Source of the DNA: JAZLFH01 sp045615705
Lineage (GTDB): Bacteria; Bacillota; Clostridia; UMGS1883
DNA: 11,464 nt
Assembly: GCA_045615705.1 (NCBI GenBank)
Contig: JAZLFH010000056.1
Coordinates: forward strand, 1-11,464
Direction of reading: 5' to 3'
Made by a program: the position numbers and the translations under genes. Shown piece after piece: positions 1-6,930 of this stretch. The notes under the pieces were generated by a model, which saw only the letters and a list, made by a program, of their open reading frames with translations, was not told the origin of the DNA and did no database searches. Numbering within the stretch: position 1 is the stretch's first letter; each line of letters opens with the position of its first letter.

Positions 1-33
1 TATTATTGTAAAAAATGAGAGGAGAGATACCAG

Positions 34-231
34 ATGCCTAAAATAAAGACTCACAGAGCCGCAGCAAAGCGTTTTGGACTTACAAAGTCGGGCAAGGTAA
101 AAAGGTCGAAAGCGTTCAAAAGCCACATTTTGAACAAGAAGGATACGAAGAGAAAGAGACGTCTCAGAAAGAGAGCTTATGCATCCGTTCCGAATGCAAA
201 GGTTATCAAGAAACTCATCCCGTACAAATAA
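34..231 (+). CDS. rpmI: 50S ribosomal protein L35
   Basis: Small, very basic protein of 65 residues, the usual length for bacterial L35. It opens with MPKIKTHRAAAKRF, the family signature, and has the Lys/Arg-rich middle (about residues 35-47) that contacts 23S rRNA. It is a structural component of the large ribosomal subunit in the cytoplasm. The ATG at 34 is preceded by an AGGAG ribosome binding site at 20-24 with 9 nt spacing. It lies 24 nt before rplT, the usual order; infC would be expected just upstream, outside the window. In other bacteria the infC-rpmI-rplT operon is repressed by L20 through an mRNA leader upstream of infC or rpmI; such a leader is not visible here because the window starts too late. 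Identification is secure. Confidence 0.97.
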   Translation: MPKIKTHRAAAKRFGLTKSGKVKRSKAFKSHILNKKDTKRKRRLRKRAYASVPNAKVIKKLIPYK

Positions 232-255
232 GTTTAAATTAAGGAGGACTGTGCT

Positions 256-609
256 ATGGCTCGTATAAAGGGTGCACTTAACACAAGAAAAAGACATAAA
301 AAAATATTAAAGTTAGCCAAGGGTTACCGTGGCTCAAAATCAAAACTTTACAGAGTTGCCAATCAGGCAGTTATGAAGTCTTTGGCATATTCTTACACAG
401 GCAGAAAACATAAAAAGAGAGATTTCCGCAAACTTTGGATTACAAGAATCAGTGCTGCGGCAAAACTCAACGGCATGAATTATTCAAGATTCATGAACGG
501 ACTTAAAAAAGCAAATGTTGATATCAACAGAAAAATGCTTTCAGAGATCGCAATTAACGATCCTCAGGCATTTGCAAAACTTGTTGAAACTGCAAAAGCA
601 AATTTATAG
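256..609 (+). CDS. rplT: 50S ribosomal protein L20
   Basis: Protein of 117 residues, the normal L20 length. The N-terminal MARIKGALNTRKRHKKILK and the following KGYRGSKSKLYR stretch form the long basic helix that threads into 23S rRNA and is needed early in large-subunit assembly. The C-terminal part (about residues 60-117, with RDFRKLWITRISAA and the NRKMLSEIA segment) is the globular domain that in other bacteria also binds the operon mRNA for autoregulation. A strong AAGGAGG site at 241-247 sits 8 nt before the ATG. It is cotranscribed with rpmI and is followed directly by a terminator-like hairpin at 615-642, so this is probably the last gene of its operon. Identification is secure. Confidence 0.97.
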   Translation: MARIKGALNTRKRHKKILKLAKGYRGSKSKLYRVANQAVMKSLAYSYTGRKHKKRDFRKLWITRISAAAKLNGMNYSRFMNGLKKANVDINRKMLSEIAINDPQAFAKLVETAKANL

Positions 610-614
610 TACTG

Positions 615-642
615 AAAAAGAGGACAAGGTTGTCCTCTTTTT
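615..642 (+). terminator. Intrinsic terminator after rplT
   Basis: AAAAAGAGGACAA at 615-627 and TTGTCCTCTTTTT at 630-642 form a perfect 13-bp inverted repeat around a GG centre; the realistic loop is AGGT or larger. The core GAGGACA/TGTCCTC is GC-containing and runs into a T tract of five. The hairpin starts 5 nt after the rplT stop. The symmetrical A and T flanks mean it could work in both directions. The next gene starts 23 nt downstream on the same strand, so partial read-through could feed the trmH-dprA-topA-trmFO group. Confidence 0.85.
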
Positions 643-665
643 AGCCATTTAAAAGGGAAAGAATT

Positions 666-1436
666 ATGTCGCTAATAATAGGTGGACCAAATAAAACTAT
701 TCGTCAGGTTAAATCGCTGTCATTCAAAAAAGGTCGTGAAAAGTCCGGACTTTTTATAGTTGAAGGGGAGCGTGCTGTTCGTGATGCAATTAAAAATCAA
801 GCAAAGATTAAATACATAATTGCAAGTGAGGATTGTGATTGCATTCCAAAGACAGGAATTTTAACTTACAAACTTTCAAAAAGAGAATTTTCAAGCATAA
901 GTGAAACTGTTACGCCACAGGGAATTATTGCTGTGTGCGAGGAAATGAACTACTCGCTTGAAGACATTAAAATTGAAAATAACTCTTGCGTGGTTTTGTG
1001 CGAAAATGTACAAGACCCGGGAAATGTCGGAACTATTATCAGAACTGCGGACAGTGCAGGTTGCAGCGGAGTTATTCTTACAAAAGGCTCGGCGGATATT
1101 TACAATCCGAAAACGGTAAGAAGCACTATGTCAAGCATTTTTTCTATTCCTATTGTTACAAACGCAGATGTTAAAACTGCAGTTAAGTTTTTGAAAAAAA
1201 ACGGGGTAAAAATCGTTACGGGAAGTCTTGATGGCGGACGAAACATTTACGAAAAACCGCTTTTGGGCTCCACTGCTGTTGTACTTGGTAACGAGGGTAA
1301 CGGTGCAAGTGATGAAATAAAATCACTTTCGGATGAACTTGTGTATATTCCGATGCTCGGGAATGCGGAAAGTCTTAATGTTACCATTGCGGGCGGAATT
1401 ATGATATACGAACATTTAAGAGTAAACAAGGTATGA
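666..1436 (+). CDS. TrmH/SpoU-family RNA 2'-O-ribose methyltransferase
   Basis: Protein of 256 residues with the two-part layout of RlmB/TsnR/YsgA-type enzymes: an N-terminal L30e-like substrate-binding domain (about 1-95, with FIVEGERAVRDAI at 30-42 and PQGI at 84-87) and a C-terminal SPOUT knotted domain. All three SPOUT motifs are visible: motif 1 NVGTIIRTADSAG at 120-132 with Asn120 and Arg126, motif 2 VVLGNEGNGAS at 205-215, and motif 3 around IPMLGNAESLNVTIAGG at 228-244. The family transfers a methyl group from S-adenosylmethionine to a ribose 2'-OH of rRNA or tRNA. The exact target nucleotide cannot be read from the sequence. The ATG at 666 has an AGGGA-like site about 8 nt upstream. 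The stop is 1 nt before the dprA start, indicating cotranscription. B. subtilis YsgA is a likely relative; I do not assign a symbol. Confidence 0.9.
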   Translation: MSLIIGGPNKTIRQVKSLSFKKGREKSGLFIVEGERAVRDAIKNQAKIKYIIASEDCDCIPKTGILTYKLSKREFSSISETVTPQGIIAVCEEMNYSLEDIKIENNSCVVLCENVQDPGNVGTIIRTADSAGCSGVILTKGSADIYNPKTVRSTMSSIFSIPIVTNADVKTAVKFLKKNGVKIVTGSLDGGRNIYEKPLLGSTAVVLGNEGNGASDEIKSLSDELVYIPMLGNAESLNVTIAGGIMIYEHLRVNKV

Positions 1437-1437
1437 G

Positions 1438-2544
1438 ATGATGGACGAAAGAATTCTTTGGGCTATTCTGACAGGCAAAGAAAGACTGCAAACAAAAAAG
1501 ATTGAAGAACTTTTCCGTAATTGGAAGGATTTTGACAAGAAAAGTATTGACATTAATTCGGATTCGGCAAAGAGAATACAGAGAGATTTTTATTATGCTC
1601 AGTCAAATGATATAGAAATAGTAACTTATTTAGATAAGGACTATCCTGATTCACTTAGAAAAGTACCGTTTGCTCCGCCGTTTTTCTATCTGAGAGGAAA
1701 CAGAAGCGTTATTCAAAACGAAGTCAATGTTACAATCGTAGGTGCAAGAAAGTGTACTAATTACGGAATGGATATTTCGATGAAGTTTTCTTCGGCACTT
1801 GCAGAATGCGGGATAGGAATTGTGGCGGGAGGTGCCTTGGGGATTGATTCAGCGGCACACCGCGGAGCGTTGAATGTCAAGGGAAAGACGATTGCGGTTT
1901 TTGGCTGCGGGATAGATGTTTTTTATCCGGAAGACAATACGCACCTTTTTGGTGAAATTATGAAAAATGGTGCTGTTATTTCAGAGTTCCCCATGGGGAC
2001 ACCGCCTTCGGGAAGTAATTTTCCGTTTAGAAATCGAATTATGGCAGGACTTTCAAAAGTATGTGTTGTAATTGAGGCAGGAAGAAAAAGCGGAGCATTA
2101 ATTACCGCAAGGCAGAGTGCCGACCAAGGAAAGACCGTATTTGCGGTTCCCGGAAGAATTACAGACCACAATAGTTTGGGTACTAATGACCTTTTAAGAA
2201 ACGGAGCACAGTTTGCACTGTCAAGTGATGATATTTTGGAAGAACTATTGGAGCAGTGCCCCGACTTTTTCAGAAAAGGAACCGACAAACATACAGATGA
2301 TGAAATCAAAATAATCTGCACAAATAATGAAAAAGAAGAAAAAACCGAAGCAAAAATAAAAGAGCGATCTCTTTATACAGATGATGAAAAGGCGATACTG
2401 GAAGTAATAGGCAGAGATAAACTAAGCCAAGACGAAATTATTGACAGACTTCCAAATGTAAAACAACTTTTAGCCAAACTGAATATTTTGGAGTTAAGAG
2501 GAGTAATAATAAAGTGCTTTGGTAATAAATATAAACTAAAATAA
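1438..2544 (+). CDS. dprA: DNA processing protein DprA (Smf)
   Basis: Protein of 368 residues. In natural transformation DprA binds incoming single-stranded DNA and loads RecA; it is also widespread in species not known to be competent. The Rossmann-like DNA_processg_A domain spans about 97-270, with VGARKCTNYG at 101-110, GGALGIDSAAHRGAL at 131-145, the FPFRNRIMAGLS block at 195-206 and the EAGRKSGALITARQSADQG segment at 213-231. After a charged linker (about 280-310) a DML1-like winged helix (about 311-367) closes the protein. Two consecutive ATG codons at 1438 and 1441 compete as start; the only upstream site is a short AAGG at 1428-1431, whose spacing favours the second. The order dprA-topA-trmFO is a familiar Firmicutes cluster. 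Identification is secure; a role in competence is only inferred. Confidence 0.95.
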   Translation: MMDERILWAILTGKERLQTKKIEELFRNWKDFDKKSIDINSDSAKRIQRDFYYAQSNDIEIVTYLDKDYPDSLRKVPFAPPFFYLRGNRSVIQNEVNVTIVGARKCTNYGMDISMKFSSALAECGIGIVAGGALGIDSAAHRGALNVKGKTIAVFGCGIDVFYPEDNTHLFGEIMKNGAVISEFPMGTPPSGSNFPFRNRIMAGLSKVCVVIEAGRKSGALITARQSADQGKTVFAVPGRITDHNSLGTNDLLRNGAQFALSSDDILEELLEQCPDFFRKGTDKHTDDEIKIICTNNEKEEKTEAKIKERSLYTDDEKAILEVIGRDKLSQDEIIDRLPNVKQLLAKLNILELRGVIIKCFGNKYKLK

Positions 2545-2549
2545 TGTTG

Positions 2550-2556
2550 AAAGGAG
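2550..2556 (+). promoter_or_regulatory. Ribosome binding site fixing the topA start
   Basis: AAAGGAG at 2550-2556 stands 8 nt before the ATG at 2565. The longer reading frame from the ATG at 2544 overlaps the dprA stop and would place this site inside the coding sequence. The start at 2565 also gives the family N-terminus MAKYLVIVESPAKA, so 2565 is chosen. Confidence 0.85.
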
Positions 2557-2564
2557 CAGACTAT

Positions 2565-4646
2565 ATGGCAAAATATCTTGTTATAGTAGAATCTCCGGCT
2601 AAGGCCAAAACCATAAATAAATATCTTGGCAGTTCATATACGGTAACTGCATCTATGGGACACATGAGAGACCTTCCAAAGAGTAGTTTGGGTGTTGATA
2701 TCGAAAATGGATTTGAACCAAAATATATTACAATCAGAGGCAAGGGCGAACTTTTAACCAAACTCAAAAAAGATGCAAAAAATGCAGATAAAGTTTATCT
2801 TGCGACTGACCCTGATCGTGAGGGAGAAGCAATCAGTTGGCATTTGGCACAACTTTTGGCAATAGATGAAAACGAAAAGTGCCGTATTACATTTAACGAA
2901 GTAACAAAAAGTGCGGTAACAGCATCACTCAAAGAAGCCCGCACCATAAATATGGATCTTGTTGATGCTCAACAGGCACGCCGTGTTCTTGACAGAATTG
3001 TCGGTTACAAGATTAGCCCTCTCCTTTGGAGAAAAGTCAGAAAAGGTCTTAGTGCAGGCAGAGTGCAATCTGTTGCAACAAGACTTATTGTTGACAGAGA
3101 ACACGAAATAGAGGCGTTTGACCCGAAAGAGTATTGGAGCATTACTGCAGAGTTGTGCGATGAAAAGGGTAAAAATAAGTTTGAAGCAAGATTTTACGGT
3201 ATGAACGGAAAGTCTAAAGAATTGAATTCCAAAGAAGAAACGGATGCGGTTTTATCTACGATTGCAGACGGAAATTATGTGGTAACGGATATTCGTGAAG
3301 GAACAAAGCAAAAATCTCCGGCACCTCCGTTTACAACAAGTACACTTCAACAGGAAGCAAGCAGAAAATTAGGCTTTACCGCAAAAAGAACAATGTCGGC
3401 AGCGCAAACTCTTTATGAGGGTGTTACAGTTCCTTCAAGAGGAAGTATGGGTCTTATTACCTATATGAGAACGGACTCACAAAGAGTGGCACCGGAGGCG
3501 CAGGCACAGGCGAGAAAACTTATAACCGAAAAGTACGGAAATGAATATCTTCCGGAAAAACCACGATTTTACAAGAGTAATCGTGATGCCCAAGATGCTC
3601 ACGAGGCAATAAGACCGTCTGATGTTACAATACTTCCTTCTATGGTAAAAGAAACGCTTACGGCAGACCTTTATAAACTCTATAAACTCATTTGGGAAAG
3701 ATTTGTTGCAAGCCAAATGACAAATGCTGTATACAGTACACTCGGGATTGATGTTGATGCAAACGGAGCAGTGTTTAAAGCATCTCTTTCTGCAATAAAG
3801 TTTAACGGATGCTTGGCGGCGTATGTTGAGGGCAGTGATGAGGGAAAAGAAAAGGTAAGTAAGACTTTCCCTAAACTTGAAAAAAATCAAAAACTCAAAG
3901 TTTTGGATGTAAACAGCGAACAACATTTTACGGAACCACCGTCAAGATATACAGAAGCTTCGCTTATTAAGACTATGGAAGAAAACGGCATTGGAAGACC
4001 CAGCACCTATGCTCCGACTATAAGCACAATCTTAGCAAGAGAATATGTTGCAAGAGAAAAAAAGATGCTTAAACCGACAGAACTCGGAGAGGTTGTAACC
4101 GACCTTATGAAAGATTGCTTCAAAGATATCGTCAATGTTGAATTTACCGCCAATATGGAGAAACAACTTGATGATGTAGAAGAGGGCAGTGTTGAATGGA
4201 CAAAACTTATTTCTGATTTTTATAATCCGTTTATGGAAACTTTAAAAGAAGCAGACAAAAAAATCGAAAAGGTTGAAATCAAAGACGAAGAAACTGACGA
4301 AATCTGTGAACTCTGCGGAAGAAATATGGTTATTAAAATGGGAAGATTCGGGAAGTTCTTGGCTTGCCCGGGTTATCCCGAATGTAAGAATGCAAAGCCG
4401 ATTTTACAAGATACGGGAGTAAAATGTCCTAAATGTGGCGGCAGAATTGTCGCAAGAAAGAGTAAAAAGGGCAAAAAGTATTATAACTGCGAGTTTGCAC
4501 CGAAATGCGATATAATCATTTGGGACGAACCGCTTAAAACACCTTGTGAAAAATGTGGCGGAATACTCACGAAGAAATATACAAAAAAAGGCATGAAAAA
4601 TGTGTGCATAAATCCTGAGTGTGAGAACAGTAATACAGACAAATGA
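2565..4646 (+). CDS. topA: DNA topoisomerase I (type IA)
   Basis: Protein of 693 residues from the chosen start, close to Bacillus TopA. It relaxes negative supercoils by cutting one strand through a 5'-phosphotyrosine link. The TOPRIM domain at the N-terminus carries the catalytic Glu9 in VIVESPAKA and the metal-binding TDPDREGE acidic triad Asp82, Asp84, Glu86. The active-site tyrosine is Tyr300 in LITYMRTDS. The ENGIGRPSTYAPTI motif lies in the central DNA-gate region. Three C-terminal four-cysteine zinc fingers follow: Cys581/584/601/607, Cys621/624/642/648 and Cys661/664/681/686. The gene starts 20 nt after dprA stops, and its TGA overlaps the trmFO ATG in an ATGA junction, so dprA, topA and trmFO are probably one transcript. 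No truncation or missing catalytic residue was seen. Confidence 0.97.
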   Translation: MAKYLVIVESPAKAKTINKYLGSSYTVTASMGHMRDLPKSSLGVDIENGFEPKYITIRGKGELLTKLKKDAKNADKVYLATDPDREGEAISWHLAQLLAIDENEKCRITFNEVTKSAVTASLKEARTINMDLVDAQQARRVLDRIVGYKISPLLWRKVRKGLSAGRVQSVATRLIVDREHEIEAFDPKEYWSITAELCDEKGKNKFEARFYGMNGKSKELNSKEETDAVLSTIADGNYVVTDIREGTKQKSPAPPFTTSTLQQEASRKLGFTAKRTMSAAQTLYEGVTVPSRGSMGLITYMRTDSQRVAPEAQAQARKLITEKYGNEYLPEKPRFYKSNRDAQDAHEAIRPSDVTILPSMVKETLTADLYKLYKLIWERFVASQMTNAVYSTLGIDVDANGAVFKASLSAIKFNGCLAAYVEGSDEGKEKVSKTFPKLEKNQKLKVLDVNSEQHFTEPPSRYTEASLIKTMEENGIGRPSTYAPTISTILAREYVAREKKMLKPTELGEVVTDLMKDCFKDIVNVEFTANMEKQLDDVEEGSVEWTKLISDFYNPFMETLKEADKKIEKVEIKDEETDEICELCGRNMVIKMGRFGKFLACPGYPECKNAKPILQDTGVKCPKCGGRIVARKSKKGKKYYNCEFAPKCDIIIWDEPLKTPCEKCGGILTKKYTKKGMKNVCINPECENSNTDK

Positions 4647-5950
4647 AAGAAGTAAGTATTATAGGAGCGGGACTTGCGGGCTGTGAGGCAGCATATCAGG
4701 TTTCCAAAAGAGGAATTCATGTAAATCTCTTTGAAATGAAGCCGAATGAAAAAAGCGATGCACATCACAGCAATGACTTGTGCGAGTTGGTTTGCTCAAA
4801 TTCACTAAAATCAAATGCAATAGATAATGCGTGCGGACTTTTAAAAGAAGAAATGCGAAAGATCGGCTCTCTTGTAATGTCTTGTGCGGATAAAACAAAA
4901 GTCCCCGCCGGAGCGGCACTTGCGGTTGACAGAGATGAGTTTGCAAGATGCGTCAGTGAAAAAATCAGAAATGATGCAAACATAACACTGATTTCCAAAA
5001 CCGTAAGCAAGATTGAGGAGAATGTTCCTACAATTATTGCGACAGGTCCGTTGACACATCCGGTACTTATTGAAGAAATAAAAAGGATACTCGGAGATAA
5101 GTACTTGTATTTTTTCGATGCGGCAGCACCTATTGTTGAAACGGAGTCAATAGATTTTGATTTGGTTTACCGTGCAGCACGCTACGGAAAAGGCGAGGCA
5201 GATTATATTAATTGTCCGATGAATAAAGAAGAGTACCTTGCATTTTACGATGCACTTATAAATGCAAAAACCGCTCCGATACATCATGACATAGATAAAG
5301 TGGAAGTCTTTGAAGGCTGTATGCCCATAGAGGTTATGGCAAAAAGAGGTGTGGATACTTTAAGGTACGGTCCTTTAAAGCCCAAAGGACTTCCGGACCC
5401 GAAAACGGGAAAAGAACCATACGCCGTCATTCAACTTCGCCAAGATAATACCGATGCGAGTATGTATAATATTGTGGGATTTCAAACAAATTTAAAGTTC
5501 TCGGAACAAAAAAGGGTGTTTTCAATGATTCCGGGTCTTAAAAATGCTAATTTTTTGCGTTATGGAGTTATGCACAGAAATACATACATAAATTCGCCCG
5601 GGCTTTTAAATGAAGATTATTCGCTGATTTCTGACAAAAATATATTTTTTGCGGGACAAATTACGGGTGTTGAAGGATATGTAGAGTCTTGTGCATCGGG
5701 AATGTGTGCCGGAATAAATATAGCACGAAACCTTTTGGGTGAAAAAAGCATAGTATTTCCTGCAACAACAGTTTTGGGAGCACTTTCGTTTTATATTTCA
5801 AAAGGAAGTGCATCACATTTTCAGCCGATGAATGCCAATTTTGGGATAGTGGAACCGCTGAACGAACGAATTAAAAACAAAAAAGACCGCTACATGGCTA
5901 TTGCCGAGCGGTCATTAAAAGAAATTGATAATTTAAAGAGTTTGATTTGA
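4643..5950 (+). CDS. trmFO: Folate-dependent tRNA m5U54 methyltransferase TrmFO
   Basis: Protein of 435 residues, the normal TrmFO length. It makes ribothymidine at position 54 of the tRNA T-loop using 5,10-methylenetetrahydrofolate and FADH2, rather than the S-adenosylmethionine used by TrmA. The N-terminal FAD-binding motif is IIGAGLAGCEAA (residues 6-17). Cys51 in ELVCSNSLKSNA and Cys226 in FEGCMPIE match the two functional cysteines described for the B. subtilis enzyme (Cys53 and Cys226). The GQITGVEGYVESCASG block near residue 340 is the conserved C-terminal FAD-contacting region. The ATG overlaps the topA stop by 4 nt (ATGA) and has no clear ribosome binding site, suggesting translational coupling. 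The last 18 bp overlap the convergent pseudouridine synthase gene, whose terminator lies within codons 415-424. Confidence 0.96.
   Translation: MKEVSIIGAGLAGCEAAYQVSKRGIHVNLFEMKPNEKSDAHHSNDLCELVCSNSLKSNAIDNACGLLKEEMRKIGSLVMSCADKTKVPAGAALAVDRDEFARCVSEKIRNDANITLISKTVSKIEENVPTIIATGPLTHPVLIEEIKRILGDKYLYFFDAAAPIVETESIDFDLVYRAARYGKGEADYINCPMNKEEYLAFYDALINAKTAPIHHDIDKVEVFEGCMPIEVMAKRGVDTLRYGPLKPKGLPDPKTGKEPYAVIQLRQDNTDASMYNIVGFQTNLKFSEQKRVFSMIPGLKNANFLRYGVMHRNTYINSPGLLNEDYSLISDKNIFFAGQITGVEGYVESCASGMCAGINIARNLLGEKSIVFPATTVLGALSFYISKGSASHFQPMNANFGIVEPLNERIKNKKDRYMAIAERSLKEIDNLKSLI
5873..5913 (-). terminator. Intrinsic terminator of the minus-strand gene, inside trmFO
   Basis: Read on the minus strand, GACCGCT (5913-5907) pairs perfectly with AGCGGTC (5891-5885). 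An inner GGC/GCC pair encloses an AATA loop. The stem is followed at once by TTTTTT (5884-5879), then G and five more T (5877-5873). It starts 19 nt after the stop codon of the pseudouridine synthase gene. On the plus strand no T run follows the stem, so it should act only on the minus-strand transcript. Confidence 0.8.
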
Positions 5951-6823
5951 AAGTATTTCTTTGTCATTAAGATATGAAAGAAAAGAATCTTTTGAAATAG
6001 TGAATTTTAGTTTATAGGCGCATAACTTCTGTCCATCGGAAGTTTTGGCGCCGTATTTTTTATCACCGAATAGAGGACAACCTATATTTGCCATTTGTGC
6101 TCTTATCTGATGTGAACGCCCCGTTTCAAGTTCTATCTCAACTGTGGCAGTATTTTTTTCTTTTTTTAATACTTTGTAGGTTGTTATTATCTCTTTGCCG
6201 TGCGATGTTATCTTGCTTTTATTTTTTTTATCATCTTTTGTGATAAAAGATACAATTCTGTCTTCGTCTTTTGGAGGAATACCCTCAGTTTTGCAAAGAT
6301 AGTATTTGTGAACTTCTCTCATTTTAATTCTGTAATTCATTTCACGAAGTGCCATTGCGTTTTTTGCTCCGATTACCAGACCAACTGTATTGGTGTCGAG
6401 CCTGTTGCATAAAGCAGGAACAAAACTTTGCTCATTTTCGGGATTATACACACCTTTTTCAAAAAGATAACTTTTAAGCATCCCGGCAAGAGTTCCCGTT
6501 GAGTGAGTTTTGTCGCTTTGACACATCACGCCTGCCTTTTTATCAATTACAACTATATTTTCATCTTCATATACAATGCTTAAATCAACTTTTTCGGGAG
6601 AAAACTTTTCTTTTTCAAAAAAAGTTTCTTCCTTAATATATATAGTAATTACATCGCCTTCGCAAAGGATAGTTTTTGCTTCCGTACGCTTTCCGTTTAA
6701 CTTTACATCTTTTTTCCTGATAAGTTTTTGCAAAAGTGAATTAGGAAAAGACGGCATTGCTTTAAAAATGAACTTGTCAAGCCTTTGATTTGCATCATTT
6801 TTGTTAATTTTGAATGTTTTCAT
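5933..6823 (-). CDS. RluA-family RNA pseudouridine synthase with S4 domain
   Basis: Protein of 296 residues. An S4 RNA-binding domain occupies about residues 12-60 (QRLDKFIFKAM, then LIRKKDVKLNGKR). The catalytic RluA-type domain follows: motif I around VYEDENIVVIDKKAGVM (84-100), motif II CNRLDTNTVGLVIGAKNA (139-156) with catalytic Asp143, and motif III around ETGRSHQIRAQMANIGCPL (233-251). The enzyme isomerises uridine to pseudouridine in rRNA or tRNA; the site cannot be read from sequence, though RluC/RluD-like activity is plausible. Asn140 replaces the His that usually precedes RLD, and Val147 replaces the usual Ser; both seem subfamily differences, since the catalytic Asp and the Arg-Leu before it are present. 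The start has an AAGGAAGT site on the minus strand (6833-6840). The gene has its own promoter and terminator and appears monocistronic. Confidence 0.92.
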   Translation of the reverse strand: MKTFKINKNDANQRLDKFIFKAMPSFPNSLLQKLIRKKDVKLNGKRTEAKTILCEGDVITIYIKEETFFEKEKFSPEKVDLSIVYEDENIVVIDKKAGVMCQSDKTHSTGTLAGMLKSYLFEKGVYNPENEQSFVPALCNRLDTNTVGLVIGAKNAMALREMNYRIKMREVHKYYLCKTEGIPPKDEDRIVSFITKDDKKNKSKITSHGKEIITTYKVLKKEKNTATVEIELETGRSHQIRAQMANIGCPLFGDKKYGAKTSDGQKLCAYKLKFTISKDSFLSYLNDKEILSNQTL

Positions 6824-6848
6824 TCTAAAAATACTTCCTTTTTAATTA

Positions 6849-6877
6849 ATAATAGCCTACAAAAGAAAAAAATGCAA
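6849..6877 (-). promoter_or_regulatory. Predicted sigma-A promoter for the pseudouridine synthase gene
   Basis: On the minus strand, TTGCAT (6877-6872) and TATTAT (6854-6849) are separated by exactly 17 bp. Initiation would be near 6842, leaving a leader of about 20 nt with the AAGGAAGT ribosome binding site. It is divergent from the S10 promoter, with 18 bp between the two -35 hexamers. Confidence 0.65.
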
Positions 6878-6895
6878 GAAAAAAGAAAAAAATGC
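6861..6895. repeat. Two-copy A-rich direct repeat, 20-bp period
   Basis: The 15-mer AAAAGAAAAAAATGC occurs identically at 6861-6875 and 6881-6895, joined by AAGAA. The second copy ends immediately before the -35 hexamer of the S10 promoter, where an UP element would sit. The first copy overlaps the -35 hexamer of the opposing promoter. Confidence 0.75.
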
Positions 6896-6924
6896 TTGAC
6901 ATAATATAATTTTAGTAGTATATT
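6896..6924 (+). promoter_or_regulatory. Predicted strong sigma-A promoter of the S10 operon
   Basis: A consensus TTGACA at 6896-6901 and TATATT at 6919-6924 are separated by the ideal 17 bp. A-rich sequence lies directly upstream of the -35, as in UP elements of rRNA and ribosomal-protein promoters. Initiation is expected around 6930-6932, about 248 nt upstream of rpsJ. Confidence 0.85.
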
Positions 6925-6930
6925 TATAGG

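Noticed and set aside
1..33. Possible tail of infC ending in TGA at 16-18
   Set aside because: Only five codons are available and they do not match a recognisable IF3 C-terminus, so no call can be supported.
584..610. Possible promoter TTGAAA / TATAGT at the end of rplT for the methyltransferase operon
   Set aside because: The spacer is only 15 bp, and transcripts would begin inside the terminator hairpin. Too weak to call, though how this operon is transcribed remains open.
2544..2564. Upstream ATG giving TopA seven extra residues
   Set aside because: It overlaps the dprA stop, puts the AAAGGAG site inside the gene, and adds residues before the family N-terminus MAKYLV.
3477..3926. 149-residue minus-strand open frame inside topA
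   Set aside because: Antisense to conserved topoisomerase I coding sequence, with a composition typical of a shadow frame (rich in Phe, Cys, Ile, Arg).
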